NCBI GenBank assembly: GCA_036555065.1
Contig: DATBLZ010000111.1
Span: forward strand, 1-26,621
DNA: 26,621 bases
From: DATBLZ01 sp036555065
GTDB taxonomy: Bacteria; Pseudomonadota; Gammaproteobacteria; Steroidobacterales; Rariloculaceae
Reading direction: 5' to 3'
How positions within the stretch are numbered: the first letter of the stretch is position 1; every line of letters begins with the position of its first letter. Positions 23,570 to 26,621 of the stretch are shown one piece after another. The notes under the pieces were generated by a model. It saw only the letters and a list, made by a program, of their open reading frames with translations. It searched no databases and was not told the DNA's origin. Position numbers and translations under genes: made by a program.

Positions 23570-24059
23570 ATACGACCACGCCTTCGTAGACGATCTTCCA
23601 GCGCGGCCCGAGCAAGCGGCGCGGCGTGCTCGAGATGAACGGGTCCATGAGCTTCTGGAGCTCGAACGAGGCTTGGAGCAGCGTCCAAGAGCGCAAGGGA
23701 CCGGAAGAGTCGCGGCTGGAGCCGCTCCCACGAGAGCCGACGGCAGCTCCGGCCGGCTCGTGGCGCAACGGGCTCAACGTTCGCTCGGCCCAGGCGACGG
23801 CCTCGAGCAGCAGCGCAGACGGCTCGGGACAAGACCACGCGGCGCCGAGAAAATCGCCCGCAGTAATCGCATCACCGCTCGGCCCCGCGCGCAGAAATCG
23901 ATAGAGGTTGCGCAAGTGCAGCGCGAACGACTCCTCGAGCGCGTGTGCCGTGGCAGCATCGTCGGCCGCGGTGCGCGCAACACACCGCAACATCCAGTAC
24001 TCGTGCCACAAACGGTCCGAAACCGCGTGCAGCTCCGCGAGCGGGCGTTGCTCGGTCAT
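23568..24059 (-). CDS. Hypothetical helical protein (163 aa) with a REP repeat in frame
   Basis: I do not recognise the family. The ATG at 24059 gives MTEQRPLAELHAVSDRLWHE; a longer frame upstream crosses the next gene and is unlikely. It is cytosolic and mostly helical, with RLWHEYWMLRCVARTAAD (16-33), HALEESFALHLRNLYRFLRA (39-58) and a final helical part ending RRLLGPRWKIVYEGVVV. Residues 108-120 (GSRGSGSSRDSSG) are encoded by a GTGGGAGCGGCT-type repeat (23704-23736), likely a flexible insert between two helices. It ends against the CMD-like gene over another copy of the same repeat. Gene reality is supported by the frame, the divergent Tat gene and tolerance of the in-frame repeat, but is less certain than for its neighbours. 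Confidence 0.65.
   Translation of the reverse strand: MTEQRPLAELHAVSDRLWHEYWMLRCVARTAADDAATAHALEESFALHLRNLYRFLRAGPSGDAITAGDFLGAAWSCPEPSALLLEAVAWAERTLSPLRHEPAGAAVGSRGSGSSRDSSGPLRSWTLLQASFELQKLMDPFISSTPRRLLGPRWKIVYEGVVV
23704..23736 (-). repeat. REP-like repeat copy B, in frame inside the 163-aa hypothetical
   Basis: On the minus strand CTCTC-GTGGGAGCGGCT-CC-AGCCGCGACTCTTC. It has the same orientation and core as copies A (23531-23569) and C (12865-12890). It is read in the same frame as copy C, giving GSGSSRD in both proteins. Confidence 0.8.
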
Positions 24060-24113
24060 GGCATTCAATTTAGCATCGCCGCACCCACTGCCCAAATCGA
24101 GGAGCCTCTTGCC

Positions 24114-24593
24114 ATGAAGGAAAAAGAACGAGAAAGCGCACCTGTTGCCCCCGAAACGCACGACCGCCGCTCCGTGCTGCTCGGCGCCGGCACCGCCGCC
24201 GCGGCCGGAGTCGCAACGACACTCGTGGCGGCGCTCGGCAATCCCGCGCACGCGGCCGAGAGCACCGTCGGCCAGCAGTGCATGACGATCGTCTATGAGA
24301 ACGGCCCCGACATCCGGTTCGATTTCGAGTACTACAAGACGACGCACATGCCGCTGATCATGCGCTTGTACGGGAGCTCGATCAGCCGTTTCGAGCTGCG
24401 CCAGGGTCTTCCCGGCGCCGACGGAACGCCGTCGCGCTACATCGCGACGATCAGCATCTGGATCGCGGACGTCGCCGCGTTCGAGCGCGCACAAGCCGAG
24501 CATCAAGCGGGAATTCGCGCCGACGTTTCGAAGTTCACGAACGCGCAGCTGATCGCGCAGCGCGACAGCATCGTCGGGATCGCGACCAGCTGA
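24114..24593 (+). CDS. Tat-exported EthD-like (dimeric alpha-beta barrel) protein
   Basis: A 159-residue protein with a twin-arginine signal: HDRRSVLLGAGTAAAAG (Arg18-Arg19, hydrophobic stretch to about 41) and a cleavage site near AHA-AE (47-48). The mature domain is EthD-like: MTIVYENGPDIRFDFEYYKT, THMPLIMRLYGSSISRFEL, YIATISIWIADVAAFERAQA, with the conserved TTHMPL that marks EthD dimeric barrels. Tat export suggests it folds, perhaps with a cofactor, in the cytosol. GAGGAG lies 9-14 nt upstream of the ATG. Divergent from the hypothetical gene; convergent, 18 bp apart, with the serine hydrolase. Activity unknown; EthD relatives are linked to oxidative ether or polyketide metabolism only in a few cases. 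Confidence 0.88.
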   Translation: MKEKERESAPVAPETHDRRSVLLGAGTAAAAGVATTLVAALGNPAHAAESTVGQQCMTIVYENGPDIRFDFEYYKTTHMPLIMRLYGSSISRFELRQGLPGADGTPSRYIATISIWIADVAAFERAQAEHQAGIRADVSKFTNAQLIAQRDSIVGIATS

Positions 24594-24611
24594 TCGAATC
24601 CGGCGTTCGCC

Positions 24612-25910
24612 TCAGTCGACCGCCTGCATGACGGCCGTCTCGAAATCGTTGAGGAGCGGAACCACCGTCGTCTGCGTGAAAATGATGCCGACGAGGTTCT
24701 CTTTGGGGTCGACCCAGAAACGCGTGCCGTAAACGCCGTCCCAGCCGAAGCTGCCTGCGGAGAGCCAGGTGCCGCGCGCGGCCGGGTCCGTGATCACGCG
24801 CACGCCGAGGCCGAAGGCTTCACCCGGCCTTCGTCCTTGCAACGTATCGGGAACGAACACCGAGCCCATGAGCTCGACGCTGCGGCGGCTCAAGATGCGC
24901 CGGCCGTTGAGCTCCCCGCCGTTCGCGAGCATCATCGCGAGCTGCGCGTAGTCGCGCGCGGTCGTCATGACCCCGCCGGCCGCCGAGAAGTAGCGGTCGC
25001 CCGACATGTCGTCGGGATTCTCGCGCGGGACGAGCTCGTTGTTGCGCCGGATGTAGCTCGTCACGAGCCGCGCGCGTTGCGCGGACGTCGGCCAGAACGT
25101 CGTGTCGCTCATGCCGAGCGGCCCGAAGATTCGCGCGCGCGTGAAATCGCTGAACGACTGGCCCGAGACGATCTCGACGACGCGACTCAAGACATCGAAC
25201 CCACCGACGGCGCTATAGGCCCAACGCGCGCCCGGCTGGAACTCGAGCGGCGCCGTGCCGACTTCTTCGGTATATGCGACACCGGTCTCGTGACGCCCTT
25301 GAAAGAAGGGTTGCGTCACGGAGTTGCTCATCGGCCCACTCATGAGGCCCGACGTGTGGGTCAAGAGATCGAGAATCGTGATGTCGCGCTCCGCGGGCAC
25401 GGTGTAGAACTCGGGCGGCGGCCCGCCCGGACCGGCCGGCGCGGCTGCCGGAGGCGCGCTCGGCGGAGGCCCGCTGCCGGGCGGCCCGAATGCCGGCCGG
25501 CGCGGCTGCGCGACCGCGACGTGCATATCCTTGTACGCAGGAATGAAGCGCGAGACGGGATCGCTGAGCCGGATCTTTCCTTCCTCGATCAACATCAAGA
25601 TCGAGACGGCGCCGATGGGTTTCGACATCGAGGCGATGCGGAACATCGCGTCGGTGGTCATCGGTTTCTTCGAGGCGATATCCATGATGCCGTGCGCTTC
25701 GAGGTGCGCGATCCGGCCGTCTTTCGCAACGAGCGTGACGGCGCCCGTGATGTCGCCGGCCTCGATGTATCCGTCGACGACGTCGCCGATGCGCTCGAGC
25801 CTCTCGGCCGAGAGGCCGACTTGCTGCGGAGCGACCGTTTGCGCCGCCGCGAACAGCGGCAAGCAGAGAGCGGCGGTGGAAAGGGCGGTCGTCAGCTTTC
25901 GTGTTTTCAT
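24612..25910 (-). CDS. Exported class C beta-lactamase-like serine hydrolase
   Basis: A 432-residue penicillin-binding-protein-like hydrolase (family of EstB, 6-aminohexanoate hydrolase and AmpC-like proteins). A signal peptide covers residues 1-24 (ending FAAAQ). The nucleophile motif is SMSK (Ser94-Lys97) in MFRIASMSKPIG; the second motif is YSA (Tyr232-Ser-Ala) in RWAYSAVGG, not YxN; the third box region is GSFGWDGVYGTRFW. LTHTSGL (184-190) is the usual conserved loop. A Pro/Gly/Ala-rich insert (about 137-166, PAFGPPGSGPPPSAPP and on) lies before it. Most members are esterases or peptidases rather than resistance enzymes. The ATG at 25910 has GGGGGAG upstream. It is divergent from the metallo-beta-lactamase gene (109-bp gap). 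Confidence 0.93.
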   Translation of the reverse strand: MKTRKLTTALSTAALCLPLFAAAQTVAPQQVGLSAERLERIGDVVDGYIEAGDITGAVTLVAKDGRIAHLEAHGIMDIASKKPMTTDAMFRIASMSKPIGAVSILMLIEEGKIRLSDPVSRFIPAYKDMHVAVAQPRRPAFGPPGSGPPPSAPPAAAPAGPGGPPPEFYTVPAERDITILDLLTHTSGLMSGPMSNSVTQPFFQGRHETGVAYTEEVGTAPLEFQPGARWAYSAVGGFDVLSRVVEIVSGQSFSDFTRARIFGPLGMSDTTFWPTSAQRARLVTSYIRRNNELVPRENPDDMSGDRYFSAAGGVMTTARDYAQLAMMLANGGELNGRRILSRRSVELMGSVFVPDTLQGRRPGEAFGLGVRVITDPAARGTWLSAGSFGWDGVYGTRFWVDPKENLVGIIFTQTTVVPLLNDFETAVMQAVD

Positions 25911-26019
25911 TCGTTGTCTCCCCCAGGCTCGTACCAGCATATCCGAAGCGCCGCACGCCGCAACCGGCGACAGCGGCGACGGTTTGCGGGTAATCTTGAG
26001 CGCTCGAGTCAAACGAGAA

Positions 26020-26621
26020 GTGTCCTTGCGAATCGTTCGCGCTAACCTGTTGGCCTGTGCGGCCGCGGTCGCAACCGCCGCGCTTGGCGCACTGCCGGCG
26101 GCCGTGCTCGCGCAGCCGCGTCCCGCGGCGCAGCAGAGCCCGGCGGCGCAGCAAAGCCCCGCGGCCCAGCGCAGCCCGGCGCGCGAGATCATTCCCATCA
26201 CGGGCGATCTCTATCGCGCGCGTAACGGCAATTGGTACGCGATCTTCCTCGTCACGCCCGAAGGCATCATTCTCGGCGACCCGATCAATACGGACTTCGC
26301 GCAGTGGCTCAAGACCGAGCTCGACGCGCGTTTCGACGTGCCCGTGCGCTACGTCGTCTACAGTCACAGCCATTTCGACCACGCAGCGGGCGGAGCCGCG
26401 TTTGCCGACACGGCGATTTTCGTCGCTCACGAGAACATGGCGCGCAACATGGACGGGCGATATCCGCAAATGCCCGGCGACATGGTCGACCGCAATCGCA
26501 ACGGCCGCTTCGATCTCGAGGACATCATGATCCCGACCGATGAGCGTCCCGGCGTCTGCGGGTTCAGCCGCGGGTTCTTCACGCTGTTCGATGGCGACGA
26601 CGACGGCCAGGTGACGCCGCA
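26020..26621 (+). CDS. Exported metallo-beta-lactamase-fold hydrolase with EF-hand-like loops (3'-truncated by window edge)
   Basis: The first 200 residues of an exported MBL-fold protein. The GTG start at 26020 gives a signal peptide (SLRIVRANLLACAAAVATAA to VLA, about residue 31). It is followed by a threefold tandem PAAQQS repeat (35-52). The MBL core begins at REIIPITGDLYRARNGNWY, with GIILGDPINTDFAQWLK and the zinc motif HSHFDH (116-121). After AHENMARNM comes a calcium-loop-like segment D157-R-N-R-N-G-R-F-D-L-E-D168 and a second one starting DGDDDGQVTP at 191. Those match the DxDxDGxxD pattern of EF-hand loops and interrupt the usual MBL layout. Zinc binding follows from motif; calcium binding is inference. 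The substrate is unknown. Confidence 0.88.
   Translation, partial: MSLRIVRANLLACAAAVATAALGALPAAVLAQPRPAAQQSPAAQQSPAAQRSPAREIIPITGDLYRARNGNWYAIFLVTPEGIILGDPINTDFAQWLKTELDARFDVPVRYVVYSHSHFDHAAGGAAFADTAIFVAHENMARNMDGRYPQMPGDMVDRNRNGRFDLEDIMIPTDERPGVCGFSRGFFTLFDGDDDGQVTP
26122..26175 (+). repeat. 18-bp tandem repeat x3 (PAAQQS) after the signal peptide
   Basis: Three in-frame 18-bp units encode PAAQQS, PAAQQS and PAAQRS. They differ by synonymous changes and one Q-to-R change. They form a short flexible linker between the signal peptide and the MBL domain and are likely length-variable between strains. Confidence 0.8.

Noticed and set aside
24612..25910. Class C beta-lactamase resistance gene
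   Set aside because: The second motif is YSA rather than YxN and the sequence follows the esterase/peptidase branch; resistance cannot be supported.
24837..26045. 402-codon open frame opposite the serine hydrolase
   Set aside because: Shadow frame with Arg-rich composition; the hydrolase strand has signal peptide and SxxK motif.
26122..26175. Tandem repeat considered as a CRISPR or phase-variable array
   Set aside because: Units are 18 bp, contiguous and in frame, with no spacers; a short coding repeat explains it. Units being a multiple of three would not switch the frame.

Overview
The window is GC-rich (>60%) bacterial DNA with dense coding, many 4-bp ATGA gene overlaps, GTG starts and exported enzymes with Sec, Tat and lipoprotein signals. 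A short repeat related to the GTGGGAGCGGCT...AGCCGCGA type, which I remember from Xanthomonadales-like Gammaproteobacteria and pseudomonads, and a second ~78-bp palindromic repeat family suggest an uncultured, aerobic, heterotrophic gammaproteobacterium (Xanthomonadales/Steroidobacterales/Woeseiales-like). That placement is inference; there is no rRNA or marker gene here. No tRNA, CRISPR array, transposase or prophage gene was seen.

Layout. 1-1627 (minus): a translationally coupled diheme cytochrome c and PQQ-dependent alcohol dehydrogenase (the latter cut by the window edge). 1712-1930: a tiny Cys-rich lipoprotein. 1982-7514: a methylcitrate-cycle operon prpD-prpB-prpC-prpE for propionate use, in which prpE is bracketed by two inverted copies of a palindromic repeat. 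7631-10369 (minus): a periplasmic M16 peptidase. 10436-14573 (minus): a WYL-domain regulator followed 13 bp later by putA. Divergent from that regulator, across a perfect 7-3-7 palindrome, is a five-gene tightly packed operon (14636-19526): an unrecognised 208-aa protein, a spermidine/spermine-acetyltransferase-like GNAT, an OsmC-type peroxidase, a 105-aa unknown with a C-terminal Cys, and a 989-aa fusion of a circularly permuted ATP-grasp ligase with an M32 (Taq-type) carboxypeptidase. 19527-24593: a mix of stress and exported proteins (M48 lipoprotein peptidase, GlsB/YeaQ membrane protein, M28 aminopeptidase lipoprotein, DUF2237, exported carboxymuconolactone-decarboxylase-like protein, a hypothetical carrying a repeat in frame, a Tat-exported EthD-like protein). 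24612-26621: a class C beta-lactamase-like serine hydrolase (minus) and, divergent from it, the start of an exported metallo-beta-lactamase-fold protein with EF-hand-like loops.

How it fits together. Several secreted or periplasmic peptidases (M16, M28, M48), PutA and the propionate pathway fit a protein- and amino-acid-degrading lifestyle; odd-chain and branched-chain amino acid breakdown yields propionyl-CoA. The best candidate for an undescribed system is the WYL-linked operon ending in the ligase-peptidase fusion, whose layout recalls bifunctional glutathionylspermidine synthetase/amidase. The most striking non-coding structure is the pair of three-way-junction palindromes around prpE: their outer arms repeat, in inverted form, the unique 3' end of the gene just upstream of each.
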